This document shows, piece after piece, positions 42,965 through 51,039 of a stretch of 64,000 nt of DNA (the first letter of the stretch is position 1; each line of letters opens with the position of its first letter). Under the pieces are notes generated by a model. The model did no database searches. It saw only the letters and a program-made list of their open reading frames with translations, and was not told the DNA's origin. The stretch spans positions 1 to 64,000 of the forward strand of contig CAMWMD010000008.1 of assembly GCA_947175265.1 (NCBI GenBank), in the 5' to 3' direction. Origin of the DNA: an uncultured Porphyromonadaceae bacterium. Its GTDB lineage: Bacteria; Bacteroidota; Bacteroidia; Bacteroidales; Muribaculaceae. A program made the position numbers and the translations under genes.

Positions 42965-45745
42965 ATGAAGAAAACGGTTCTTCTTGCTGCCGCCCTACTT
43001 CTGGCAAGCGGTGCGCCGGCAAAAAAGACCCTGGATCACAGTGATTTCGATTCATGGGAGAAACTCACGAACGGCCCGGTGTCAGGCAATGGTAAATGGG
43101 CAAGTTTCATTGTGATGCCACAGGAAGGCGACCAGACCTTGACCTTCTACAACACCTCCAGCGGCTCCCGCATCGTCGTGCCCCGAGGATATAAGCCGGC
43201 CTTCACGGCCGACAGCCGTTTCGCCGTAGCCCTCATAAAGCCTTTCTATCAGGATACGCGTCAGGCAAAAATCAAGAAGAAGAAAAATTTTGACCTTCCG
43301 CAGGATTCATTAGCATTCATCAACCTATCCACAGGGAAAGTGGAGAAAGTGGGGAATGTGATATCCTATAGCCTCGGAAAGAAAGGGGGCGACTGGGTGG
43401 CATGGCTTTCATGCGACACTGCCTACATAAAGAAAAAGGCGTTGAAGGATAAGGATGCCGGGCGGCCGATGATTATGAAGAGCCTTTCATCAGGAGTCTC
43501 GAAGAAAATAAACTGGGTGAGCGATTATGTGTTCTCAGAAGATGGCACTAAACTCGCGGTCACTCTCAAACCTGTCAGGAAAGATACCCTCGCCACATCC
43601 GGGGCAGGGGTAATCATCCTCCCCGACACCTCTTTCCACCTAATTGACCGCGACCGTAAGTTCTACGGTGCGCCGGTATTCGACAAGGCAGGGACGAAAC
43701 TCGCATACACGGCCTCGGATGATACCGTGACTACCGGCACCAAGAAGACGCGCCTTTTCCTCACCGACCTGACGGCGGCAGCCATTGAGTCGAGGGAGAT
43801 AAAAATATCCGACAGCGCTGTAGACAGCAGACTGCTCGGCCTGAACCAGTACACCAAGCCGAATTTCTCAAACGACGGGAAACGCCTCGTGGCCGGTGTG
43901 GCTCCCTACGTCGCACCCGATGACACAACATTGGTAAGTTTCGAAACTCCGGGTCTTGATATCTGGAGATGGGATGCCCCCTATACCCCTCCGCAGGCGA
44001 AACACCGTCTTGAGGATATACGCAAGTCTACGGTTCCCGTGGTAATCACGCTTGCCGACAACAGCCAGGTGCTCGTGACAGACAATATGCTGAACAGGGT
44101 GATTTCACCCGACCGCTGGGACGGCGACTGGGCGCTCGTGGTGGGAAGCGACAATATCGTGCAGCGCCAATACGACTACAACTATCCCGTCAACCTCTCG
44201 TTGAAGAATATTTCCGACGGTAAGGTGAAGGAGGCGGGTGAATTTCCGGCCTCCACTTTCACTCTGTCTCCCGACGATAAGTTCATCCTTTGGTTTGATG
44301 GAAAGGATTACCATACATACGAAATCGCTACCGGTGAGAAGAGATTGATAAGCGGTAAATTGAAAGTCAATCTTTGGGATGAGGATGTCGACCGTCCCGA
44401 GAAGGTGAGGAGTGAGTATGGTGTGATGGGCTGGACGGAGAACGATGCCCGTGTGCTCGTCTATGACCGCTTTGATGTATGGGCGCTTGACCCCCTCGCT
44501 GTGGCCGACCCTGTCTGCCTTACGGCCGGAGAGGGAAGAAAGAACGATATCCGCTATCGCTGGCAGAAGGTAGACAAGGAGCAGAGATTCCTTAAGAATG
44601 GCGACAAGGTGCTCTACACCATGTTCAATTACGAGGATATGAAGAACGGCCTTGCCACCACCACATTCTCCATGAAACCGGCAGCCCCCAAGACCGATTT
44701 CTATGGCGGATGGGAATATTTCAATATAATGAAGTCGGAGAATGCACCGGTCTACAGTTGGGTGCAGGCGAATTTCAGCACTTCCCCCAACGTCTATGTC
44801 TCCACCGACATGGAGAAAGGGAAGTCGGTAAGGATTTCCGACACCAATCCACAGATGGCCGATTACAAATGGGGCACGGTGCAGCTCTTCCGTTGGACCA
44901 CCTATCATGGTGAGGAGGCGCAGGGTCTGCTGTATCTCCCGGAGGATTTCAGTGCCGACAAGGAGTATCCCATGATTTCCTATTTTTATGAGACCTACAC
45001 TCAGGATCTCTACCACCATTTCAATATGGAGCCCTCGTGGAGTTGGATAAATTTCCCCTTCTATGTGAGCAGGGGTTATGCGGTATTCGTGCCCGATATC
45101 CATTACTCACCGGGCATACCGGGAGAGAACGCCTACAATTACATCTGTTCGGGCGTTGAGGCAGTCTGCGAGGCATATCCCAATATCGACATAAAGAGGG
45201 TAGGCATCGACGGTCAGAGTTGGGGAGGCTATCAGACGGCGTTCCTCGTGACTCGCACAAATATGTTCGCATGTGCCGGGTCGGGTGCCCCGGTGTCCAA
45301 CATGACTTCGGCATTCGGAGGAATTCGTTGGGAATCGGGCGACTCGAGACAGGGGCAGTATGAGCAGGGCCAGAGCCGTATAGGGCGTAACCTGTGGGAA
45401 GCACCTGAACTATATATCGCCAATTCACCGGTGTTCCATGCAAACAGAGTGGAGACCCCTCTTCTCATCATGCACAACGATAACGACGGGGCAGTGCCCT
45501 GGTATCAGGGAATCGAGATGTTCATGGCGTTGCGCCGCCTCCACAAGCCGGTATGGATGCTCCAGTATAACGGGGAGGCCCATAATCTGAAGGAGCGACG
45601 CAACCGCAAGGATATCACCATCCGTCTTCAGCAGTTCTTCGACCATTATCTGAAAGGGGCACCGATGCCTGAATGGATGAAGAACGGTATAAATCCTCTC
45701 AGGAAGGGACAGGATTTCGGTTACGAACTTACAGATGATGAATAA
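42965..45745 (+). CDS. S9 family serine peptidase (prolyl oligopeptidase-like), exported
   Basis: The 926-residue protein has a short signal peptide (VLLAAALLLASGAPA), a long beta-propeller (about 40-640), and a C-terminal alpha/beta hydrolase. The nucleophile is Ser752 in GIDGQSWGGYQ. The Asp lies in MHNDNDGAVPW and the His in YNGEAHNLK near the C-terminus. It probably removes dipeptides or cleaves short peptides in the periplasm, as DPP-type enzymes of asaccharolytic or gut Bacteroidales do. The propeller has long Lys-rich inserts. It stands alone between two short gaps. Confidence 0.87.
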   Translation: MKKTVLLAAALLLASGAPAKKTLDHSDFDSWEKLTNGPVSGNGKWASFIVMPQEGDQTLTFYNTSSGSRIVVPRGYKPAFTADSRFAVALIKPFYQDTRQAKIKKKKNFDLPQDSLAFINLSTGKVEKVGNVISYSLGKKGGDWVAWLSCDTAYIKKKALKDKDAGRPMIMKSLSSGVSKKINWVSDYVFSEDGTKLAVTLKPVRKDTLATSGAGVIILPDTSFHLIDRDRKFYGAPVFDKAGTKLAYTASDDTVTTGTKKTRLFLTDLTAAAIESREIKISDSAVDSRLLGLNQYTKPNFSNDGKRLVAGVAPYVAPDDTTLVSFETPGLDIWRWDAPYTPPQAKHRLEDIRKSTVPVVITLADNSQVLVTDNMLNRVISPDRWDGDWALVVGSDNIVQRQYDYNYPVNLSLKNISDGKVKEAGEFPASTFTLSPDDKFILWFDGKDYHTYEIATGEKRLISGKLKVNLWDEDVDRPEKVRSEYGVMGWTENDARVLVYDRFDVWALDPLAVADPVCLTAGEGRKNDIRYRWQKVDKEQRFLKNGDKVLYTMFNYEDMKNGLATTTFSMKPAAPKTDFYGGWEYFNIMKSENAPVYSWVQANFSTSPNVYVSTDMEKGKSVRISDTNPQMADYKWGTVQLFRWTTYHGEEAQGLLYLPEDFSADKEYPMISYFYETYTQDLYHHFNMEPSWSWINFPFYVSRGYAVFVPDIHYSPGIPGENAYNYICSGVEAVCEAYPNIDIKRVGIDGQSWGGYQTAFLVTRTNMFACAGSGAPVSNMTSAFGGIRWESGDSRQGQYEQGQSRIGRNLWEAPELYIANSPVFHANRVETPLLIMHNDNDGAVPWYQGIEMFMALRRLHKPVWMLQYNGEAHNLKERRNRKDITIRLQQFFDHYLKGAPMPEWMKNGINPLRKGQDFGYELTDDE

Positions 45746-45822
45746 GGAAATTCGGAATAAATAAAAAAGGTCGGGGCGCGTCATAGACGGGTCCCGATTA
45801 CGTTATATTAATAAAAACTGTT

Positions 45823-47157
45823 TTGAACCGTATCAACAAGGATATACTTTGGCTGAGCATCCCGGCAATCGTGAGCAACATCACAGTTCCTTTGCTCGGC
45901 CTGTGCGACACGGCCATCTCGGGCCACCTCGGCTCTGAATTGTTTCTGGCTTCAATAGCCGTGGGGACGGTGATGCTCAACGTGGTCTTCTGGCTGTTCG
46001 GATTCCTCAGGATGGGCACGACGGGACTCACGGCAAACGCATACGGCTCCGGAGATGACCATGAGGTGAGGAAGGTTTTCTGCAGGTCGTTCTTTATCGC
46101 GTTTGCCGCCGGGATAATTCTGATATTATTCCGCTATCCCTTGTTTACGCTTCTTTCCTCAGTGATAGGTATGGATAGGGAAGTGGCGGCGTATGTGGAG
46201 GAATATTTCATGATACGCATCTGGGGTGCTCCTGCCCTTTTATGTGTCATGGCTGTCAGCGGCTGGTTTGTCGGTATGCAGTCAACGGTCTATCCCATGG
46301 TGATAGCGATCACCGTCAATGTCATCAACATAGTGGCGAGTTTCCTGCTTGTATTCACTTACGGGCTGGGTTTTGCCGGAGTTGCCTGGGGGACCCTTAT
46401 CTCCAACTGGCTTGGTCTCTGTGTTGCGTTGGCCTGTGTGTCGATAATGAGGAGAGGAAAAGGGATATGGTGCGGATTGAGGGATATTCTCGGAGGAGGC
46501 GGAATGGGAAGGTTCTTCTCAGTCAACAGCAACTTGTTCGTGCGCTCGGCCTGCATCATCTGTGTCACAATGGGTGTCACAGCCGCAGGTGCGCGTCTCG
46601 GAGCCCTCACGTTGGCGGTGAATGTGGTGGTGATGCAGTTCTTCCAGTTTTTCTCATTCTTCATGGACGGATTCGCCTTCAGCGGCGAGGCTTTGACCGG
46701 AAAGTGGACAGGGGCGGGCGACCGTGGGATGCTCCACAGATACGTCAAGGCACTCCTGCTCTGGACCACCGGAATGGCCGTCATTTTCTCGCTCCTATAC
46801 GGCATCGGAGCGGGACCCGTGGCCGATATTTTGACAGACAGCGAGAACGTGCGTAAGGGGGTAATGGAGATGTGGGTATGGATTGCACTGATTCCGGCCG
46901 TCTCAGCCTGGGCATTCATCTATGACGGGTTCTATGTCGGACTCACGGCCACACGGCGCATGATGTTGGCTACGATGGCGGCGACAGCCGTCTTTTTCCT
47001 CCTCGCTTTCCTCCGCGTAGGGAGCAACGGGGTGTATGTTGACGTCGAGAACAACGGACAGATATGGACAGCCTTCCTTGCATATCTTCTGATGAGAGGG
47101 TTTGTGCTCGTGTTGTTGTGGAAGTCTACTTTGAGCAAAAGGATGGGTCTTGAATGA
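45823..47157 (+). CDS. MATE family efflux transporter
   Basis: The 444-residue membrane protein shows 12 hydrophobic segments in two six-helix halves. The first half has LSIPAIVSNITVPLLGLCDTAISGHLG and LFGFLRMGTTGLTANAYG; the second has FFSFFMDGFAFSGEALTGKWTG. This matches the DinF branch of MATE Na+ or H+-coupled exporters. The start is a TTG at 45823; no ATG fits upstream of the first helix. It is followed by ispE after 21 bp. Confidence 0.87.
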   Translation: MNRINKDILWLSIPAIVSNITVPLLGLCDTAISGHLGSELFLASIAVGTVMLNVVFWLFGFLRMGTTGLTANAYGSGDDHEVRKVFCRSFFIAFAAGIILILFRYPLFTLLSSVIGMDREVAAYVEEYFMIRIWGAPALLCVMAVSGWFVGMQSTVYPMVIAITVNVINIVASFLLVFTYGLGFAGVAWGTLISNWLGLCVALACVSIMRRGKGIWCGLRDILGGGGMGRFFSVNSNLFVRSACIICVTMGVTAAGARLGALTLAVNVVVMQFFQFFSFFMDGFAFSGEALTGKWTGAGDRGMLHRYVKALLLWTTGMAVIFSLLYGIGAGPVADILTDSENVRKGVMEMWVWIALIPAVSAWAFIYDGFYVGLTATRRMMLATMAATAVFFLLAFLRVGSNGVYVDVENNGQIWTAFLAYLLMRGFVLVLLWKSTLSKRMGLE

Positions 47158-47178
47158 CAATTAAGAAATAGGATAATT

Positions 47179-48069
47179 ATGATAAAATTTGTAAACGCCA
47201 AGATAAACATAGGCCTCAATATAGTCGGGAAACGTGAAGACGGTTATCACGATCTTGAGACGGTCTTTTTCCCGGTCGGGCTTGAGAGCGGCATGCCGCA
47301 GCAGCCCGATCCCTTTGATGACATACTTGAAATCTCACTTGACAGGAACAAGCCGTCAGGGTGCCGGTTCCAACTGATGGGAAGGAGGCTCAACTGTGCT
47401 CCGGAAAAGAATCTGGTGGTCAGGGCCGCCACATTGTTTTTTAATACTTATTATGAGAAGACAGGGCGAGCGATAGATGAGGGGTTGTACAATATAATCC
47501 TCGACAAGCATCTTCCTGATGGAGCCGGACTGGGTGGGGGTAGCGCGGATGCCTCTTTCTGTCTTGTGGCATTGAATGAGATGTTTGACGAGCCGTTCTC
47601 AAAACGCCGTCTTGCGGAGTTGTCGGCCAAATTGGGTGCCGACTGCCCCTTCTTCATCTACAACACCCCGAGTTTCGCCGAGGGTATAGGGGAGGTGCTT
47701 ACCCCTGTCGATATAGATCTGAAAGGGTGCAGCCTTCTGATAGTGAAACCCGATGTTTCGGTATCGACCAAGGAGGCATTCAGCGGCATAAAACCCCGTA
47801 AGCCGAAGTTTGATCTCCGTTTCCTTCCTGACCTCCCTCTTGAGAAATGGAGGGACTACGTGGTGAATGATTTTGAGGAATCAATTTTCCCGTTGCATCC
47901 GGAACTCGGCCGACTCAAGGAGGAGATGTATGAGGGTGGGGCAGTCTATGCCTCCATGTCAGGCTCCGGATCGGCGCTGTATGCTATTTACAGGGATGCT
48001 GAAAAGGGAAGCGCACAGAGAGAGAGATTTGTGTCAACATATAGCGGGGTTTGGTTGTTTGGATTATAG
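47179..48069 (+). CDS. ispE: 4-(cytidine 5'-diphospho)-2-C-methyl-D-erythritol kinase
   Basis: The 296-residue GHMP kinase starts IKFVNAKINIGLNIVGKREDGYHDLETVFFP and has the ATP loop LPDGAGLGGGSADASFCL (about 112-129) and the late MSGSGSALYAIY. It phosphorylates CDP-ME in the MEP isoprenoid pathway. ispF is also in this window, 5 kb away on the opposite strand, and a polyprenyl synthase lies at 3.5 kb. The last ~20 residues past the GHMP core (RDAEKGSAQRERFVSTYSG) are ordinary. Confidence 0.93.
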   Translation: MIKFVNAKINIGLNIVGKREDGYHDLETVFFPVGLESGMPQQPDPFDDILEISLDRNKPSGCRFQLMGRRLNCAPEKNLVVRAATLFFNTYYEKTGRAIDEGLYNIILDKHLPDGAGLGGGSADASFCLVALNEMFDEPFSKRRLAELSAKLGADCPFFIYNTPSFAEGIGEVLTPVDIDLKGCSLLIVKPDVSVSTKEAFSGIKPRKPKFDLRFLPDLPLEKWRDYVVNDFEESIFPLHPELGRLKEEMYEGGAVYASMSGSGSALYAIYRDAEKGSAQRERFVSTYSGVWLFGL

Positions 48070-48190
48070 AGGCCGGGAAGTAATTGGTCAGGAATATATG
48101 ACAGGCACACGAATTGCTTCCACTCTCCGCCGGTTTTTTAACATAAATTGGCGTGGTTTTTGCACGAATAACAATAAACATACAACCGCT

Positions 48191-48793
48191 ATGGAGAAAA
48201 ATAATAATTATCAAGATAACAAGATGGAGCAGAATCCCGGAATGCATGAAGATGAAAACATGCAGGCACAGGATGTCAATATTTCTGACGTAACCCCGGA
48301 TGTCGAGGCCGAGGAGGCTGAGGAGGAGGTCAATACTCTGGAGAATCAGGTTGAGACCCTTCAGCAGCATTTGGAGAAGGAGAAGAGGGAATATCTTTTC
48401 CTGATGGCCGAGTTCGATAACTTCCGCAAACGCACGCTTCGTGAGAAGAGCGAGATAATCAAGAATGCGGGAGAGAACGTCCTCAAGGGTCTTCTTCCGA
48501 TAATGGATGATTTCGAGAGGGGTCTGAAAGCCGCTGAGACAAGCGATGACACCGGTGCCGTGAAGGAGGGTATGACGCTTATCTACAATAAACTGAAGAA
48601 GTATCTCGCCTCCAACGGAGTCAAGGAGATAGATCCGTCAGACGACACTTTCGACACCGAGAAGCATGAGGCAATCTCGGTTGTCCCTGTTCCTGATGAG
48701 GCACAGAAAGGGAAGATACTTGACACGGTTGAGAAAGGCTATATGATTAATGATAAGGTGCTCCGCCATGCGAAGGTGGTGGTGGCTCAGTAA
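48191..48793 (+). CDS. grpE: Nucleotide exchange factor GrpE
   Basis: From the ATG at 48191 the protein has 200 residues. A low-complexity Asn/Glu-rich N-terminus (1-45) precedes a long coiled coil (LENQVETLQQHLEKEKREYLFLMAEFDNFRKRT) and the C-terminal beta domain with KYLASNGVKEIDPSD and FDTEKHEAISVVP. It exchanges ADP on DnaK. A far upstream in-frame start (47867) lies inside ispE and is rejected. dnaJ follows 46 bp downstream; dnaK is not in the window. Confidence 0.93.
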   Translation: MEKNNNYQDNKMEQNPGMHEDENMQAQDVNISDVTPDVEAEEAEEEVNTLENQVETLQQHLEKEKREYLFLMAEFDNFRKRTLREKSEIIKNAGENVLKGLLPIMDDFERGLKAAETSDDTGAVKEGMTLIYNKLKKYLASNGVKEIDPSDDTFDTEKHEAISVVPVPDEAQKGKILDTVEKGYMINDKVLRHAKVVVAQ

Positions 48794-48839
48794 TTTGGCG
48801 TAAGGCCTGAGAGATTCACTAAACTAATTCCACAAGATC

Positions 48840-50033
48840 ATGGCAGAGAAAAGAGATTATTATGACGTGCTCGGCGTTTCGAAAAGCGCGAGTGCCGACG
48901 AAATAAAGAAGGCCTATCGAAAGATGGCCATAAAGTATCACCCCGATAAGAATCCGGGGGATAAGGAGGCTGAGGAGAAGTTTAAGGAGGCGGCCGAGGC
49001 TTACGATGTCCTGAGCGATGCCGACAAGAGGGCGAAGTATGACCAGTTTGGCCATAACATGGGTCCTCAGGGATTCGGCGGAGCCGGAGGCGGCGGTTTC
49101 TACAGTGGTGGCGGAATGTCGATGGAAGATATTTTCGCTCACTTCGGCGATATTTTCGGCGACTTCGGAGGCGGAAGCCATTTCAGCAGTGGTGGCGGAC
49201 GTGCCCGCACGCGTCAGCATGTGAACAAGGGTACTGATCTCCGCATCACTGTTAAGGTAAGCCTCAAGGATATAATGAATGGTGTGGATAAGAAGCTGAA
49301 ACTTCCGCGTCAGGTGGCTTGTTCACATTGCAAGGGTACAGGTGCCAAGGATGGTACCGCATTCCATACATGTCAGCGTTGCGGCGGCACAGGTTACATC
49401 AACCGTGTTCAGCAGACCATGTTCGGAGCAATGCAGAGTGAGGCTGTTTGTCCGGAATGTAACGGTGAGGGTAAGGTGATAACCGAGCCTTGTTCTTATT
49501 GCCACGGCACAGGCGTGGAGAAGAAGGAGGAGATCGTAAGTTTCCACATCCCCGCAGGTGTTGAGGACGGTATGACGCTCACATTGCGCGGCCAGGGTAA
49601 CGCACCGCGTCACGGTGGCGTGAACGGCGACCTTCTCATCGTCATTCAGGAGGAGAAGAATCCCGATCTTATCCGTGATGGTAACGATCTTATCTACAAC
49701 CTTATGCTTGATTTCCCGACAGCCGCGCTCGGTGGCTCTGCCGAGGTTCCTACGGTAGATGGTAAAGCGCGCCTGAAGATAGCAGCAGGTACACAGCCGG
49801 GTAAGGTGCTCCGTCTGCGTGGCAAGGGTTTACCCCAGATGAACAGCAGCATAAAGGGTGATCTGCTTGTGAACGTTATGGTTTACGTCCCTGAAGCATT
49901 GACAGATGCCGAGAAGTCGGCGATAGAAAGTCTGAAAGATGCTCCGAATGTAGTTCCGACTGAATCCACGGCCAAGAGAATCTTCTCACGACTCCGCCAC
50001 ATTTTCAACAAGGAGAACCGCGGCGTAGAATAA
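48840..50033 (+). CDS. dnaJ: Molecular chaperone DnaJ
   Basis: The 397-residue co-chaperone has the J-domain with [10 protein letters not shown] (His-Pro-Asp, about 33-35), a Gly/Phe-rich linker (about 72-130, [13 protein letters not shown]), and four zinc-finger repeats CxxCxGxG ([32 protein letters not shown]). The C-terminal substrate domain follows. It stimulates DnaK ATPase and delivers clients. The last codons and stop are copied in a 22-bp tandem repeat just downstream. Confidence 0.95.
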   Translation: MAEKRDYYDVLGVSKSASADEIKKAYRKMAIKYHPDKNPGDKEAEEKFKEAAEAYDVLSDADKRAKYDQFGHNMGPQGFGGAGGGGFYSGGGMSMEDIFAHFGDIFGDFGGGSHFSSGGGRARTRQHVNKGTDLRITVKVSLKDIMNGVDKKLKLPRQVACSHCKGTGAKDGTAFHTCQRCGGTGYINRVQQTMFGAMQSEAVCPECNGEGKVITEPCSYCHGTGVEKKEEIVSFHIPAGVEDGMTLTLRGQGNAPRHGGVNGDLLIVIQEEKNPDLIRDGNDLIYNLMLDFPTAALGGSAEVPTVDGKARLKIAAGTQPGKVLRLRGKGLPQMNSSIKGDLLVNVMVYVPEALTDAEKSAIESLKDAPNVVPTESTAKRIFSRLRHIFNKENRGVE

Positions 50034-50054
50034 GGAGAATCGCAGCGTAGAATA
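50011..50054 (+). repeat. 22-bp imperfect tandem duplication over the dnaJ stop codon
   Basis: AGGAGAACCGCGGCGTAGAATA (50011-50032) is followed directly by a copy with two differences (50033-50054). The first copy includes the last codons of dnaJ (ENRGVE, stop). The second lies after the stop. It is a local slippage or duplication trace. Confidence 0.8.
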
Positions 50055-50088
50055 ATAATAGAAAAATAGGAGATATAAAAATAAGCAA

Positions 50089-50130
50089 CTGACGCCCCGC
50101 CACTCCCGAAGTAGCAGGGCGTCAATTTTA
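50089..50130 (+). terminator. Intrinsic terminator after dnaJ
   Basis: TGACGCCC (50090-50097) pairs with GGGCGTCA (50117-50124), followed by ATTTTATAT. It ends the grpE-dnaJ unit. The remaining 150 bp to the higB promoter are AT-rich and show no gene. Confidence 0.8.
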
Positions 50131-50274
50131 TATACGATGATATACGCTGAAACCCCTTGTCTTTTTAATGTAGGGCATAAAGGAAGAAAGGAGGAGGGAA
50201 TATTAGTAGGATAGATTGGAATTTTGAGACTGTAATTTATCTTTTAGATATTTTCAGAATTGGAATTTTATTTG

Positions 50275-50282
50275 TAATTTTG
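50275..50282 (+). promoter_or_regulatory. Bacteroidetes -7 promoter element TAATTTTG for higBA
   Basis: TAATTTTG matches TAnnTTTG and lies 25 bp before the higB ATG. The -33 element is unclear; TTG at 50260 gives only a 12-bp spacer. HigA-type antitoxins usually repress at such sites. Confidence 0.5.
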
Positions 50283-50307
50283 CAATAACAGTAATCTACA
50301 AAACACT

Positions 50308-50601
50308 ATGAGAATTATAACTGAAGAGCCTCTTAAAAACTATATCGCCAGATTTCCGGATACTAAGGTTGCTTTACAGTGTTGGGTGAAGACAGTGAGA
50401 GAGGCACGGTGGGAGTGTTTTGCGGATATGAAGAAAAGTTTCAATAGTGTTGATAGTGTTGGTAACCAGCATTATGTGTTTAATATTCGGGGTAATAACC
50501 ATCGTCTCGTCGTAGTTGTCAAGTTTACAATCAAGTGGGTGTATATTCGATTTATTGGGACTCATGAGGAATATGACAAGATAGATTGTTCCACAATATA
50601 A
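50308..50601 (+). CDS. higB: HigB-type mRNA interferase toxin
   Basis: The 97-residue RelE-fold protein has the HigB_toxin pattern: a helical start (EEPLKNYIARFPD), WVKTVREARWECFADMKKSFNSVD, a beta sheet with HYVFNIRGNNHRLVVVVKF, and the ending IRFIGTHEEYDKID. It cuts ribosome-bound mRNA. It precedes the antitoxin, the order typical of higBA, with 13 bp between. Its AT-rich sequence stands out from dnaJ upstream, which suggests acquisition. Confidence 0.87.
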   Translation: MRIITEEPLKNYIARFPDTKVALQCWVKTVREARWECFADMKKSFNSVDSVGNQHYVFNIRGNNHRLVVVVKFTIKWVYIRFIGTHEEYDKIDCSTI

Positions 50602-50614
50602 TAAGAAGTAGAAT

Positions 50615-50980
50615 ATGACTAAAATAGAAAATGAATCACAATATCGTTGGGCACTTGCAAGAGTGGAGGAATTGTTGCCATACGTAAAAGACGATACTCC
50701 ACTGACCGATCCTCACAGTATAGAACTTGAACTGCTTTCCAGTCTTGTGGCCGACTATTCCGACGAACATTTTTCAATCGGAGAGCCGTCGTTGGTAGAT
50801 GTGATGAAATTACGCATGTATGAGATGGGGTTGACTCAGGCTGCGTTGGCAAAATTAATTGGTGTCAATCCTTCCCGTGTGTGTGAATATTTATCAGGTA
50901 AGAAACAGCCCACTCTCAATCAGGCAAGGGTCATAAGTCGAAAATTGAATATTTCACCATCAATAGTGCTTGGAGTTTAA
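50615..50980 (+). CDS. higA: HigA-type antitoxin with XRE helix-turn-helix
   Basis: The 121-residue protein has an N-terminal toxin-binding helical part (about 1-60) and a C-terminal XRE HTH (MGLTQAALAKLIGVNPSRVCEYLSGKKQPTLNQARVISRKL, about 73-113). It should neutralise HigB and repress the operon. The stop is followed at once by a long inverted repeat. Confidence 0.9.
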   Translation: MTKIENESQYRWALARVEELLPYVKDDTPLTDPHSIELELLSSLVADYSDEHFSIGEPSLVDVMKLRMYEMGLTQAALAKLIGVNPSRVCEYLSGKKQPTLNQARVISRKLNISPSIVLGV

Positions 50981-51020
50981 TCTTATTTAAGTCATACATA
51001 TGTACAACTTAAATAAGATT
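50979..51020. terminator. 14-bp perfect inverted repeat between higA and the uvrD-like gene
   Basis: AATCTTATTTAAGT (50979-50992) and ACTTAAATAAGATT (51007-51020) pair perfectly, with TACATATGTA in the loop. Both genes converge on it, so it is most likely a bidirectional terminator, though AT-rich and without a strong GC stem. Confidence 0.65.
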
Positions 51021-51039
51021 TTGGAATATTTCAATTTTA

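Noticed and set aside
44105-45103. 332-codon minus-strand open frame
   Set aside because: It is antisense to the S9 peptidase; that gene has full catalytic motifs and the minus frame has no recognisable domain.
47867-48190. N-terminal extension of grpE in frame
   Set aside because: The extension overlaps the end of ispE and has no GrpE-like sequence; the ATG at 48191 gives a normal GrpE.
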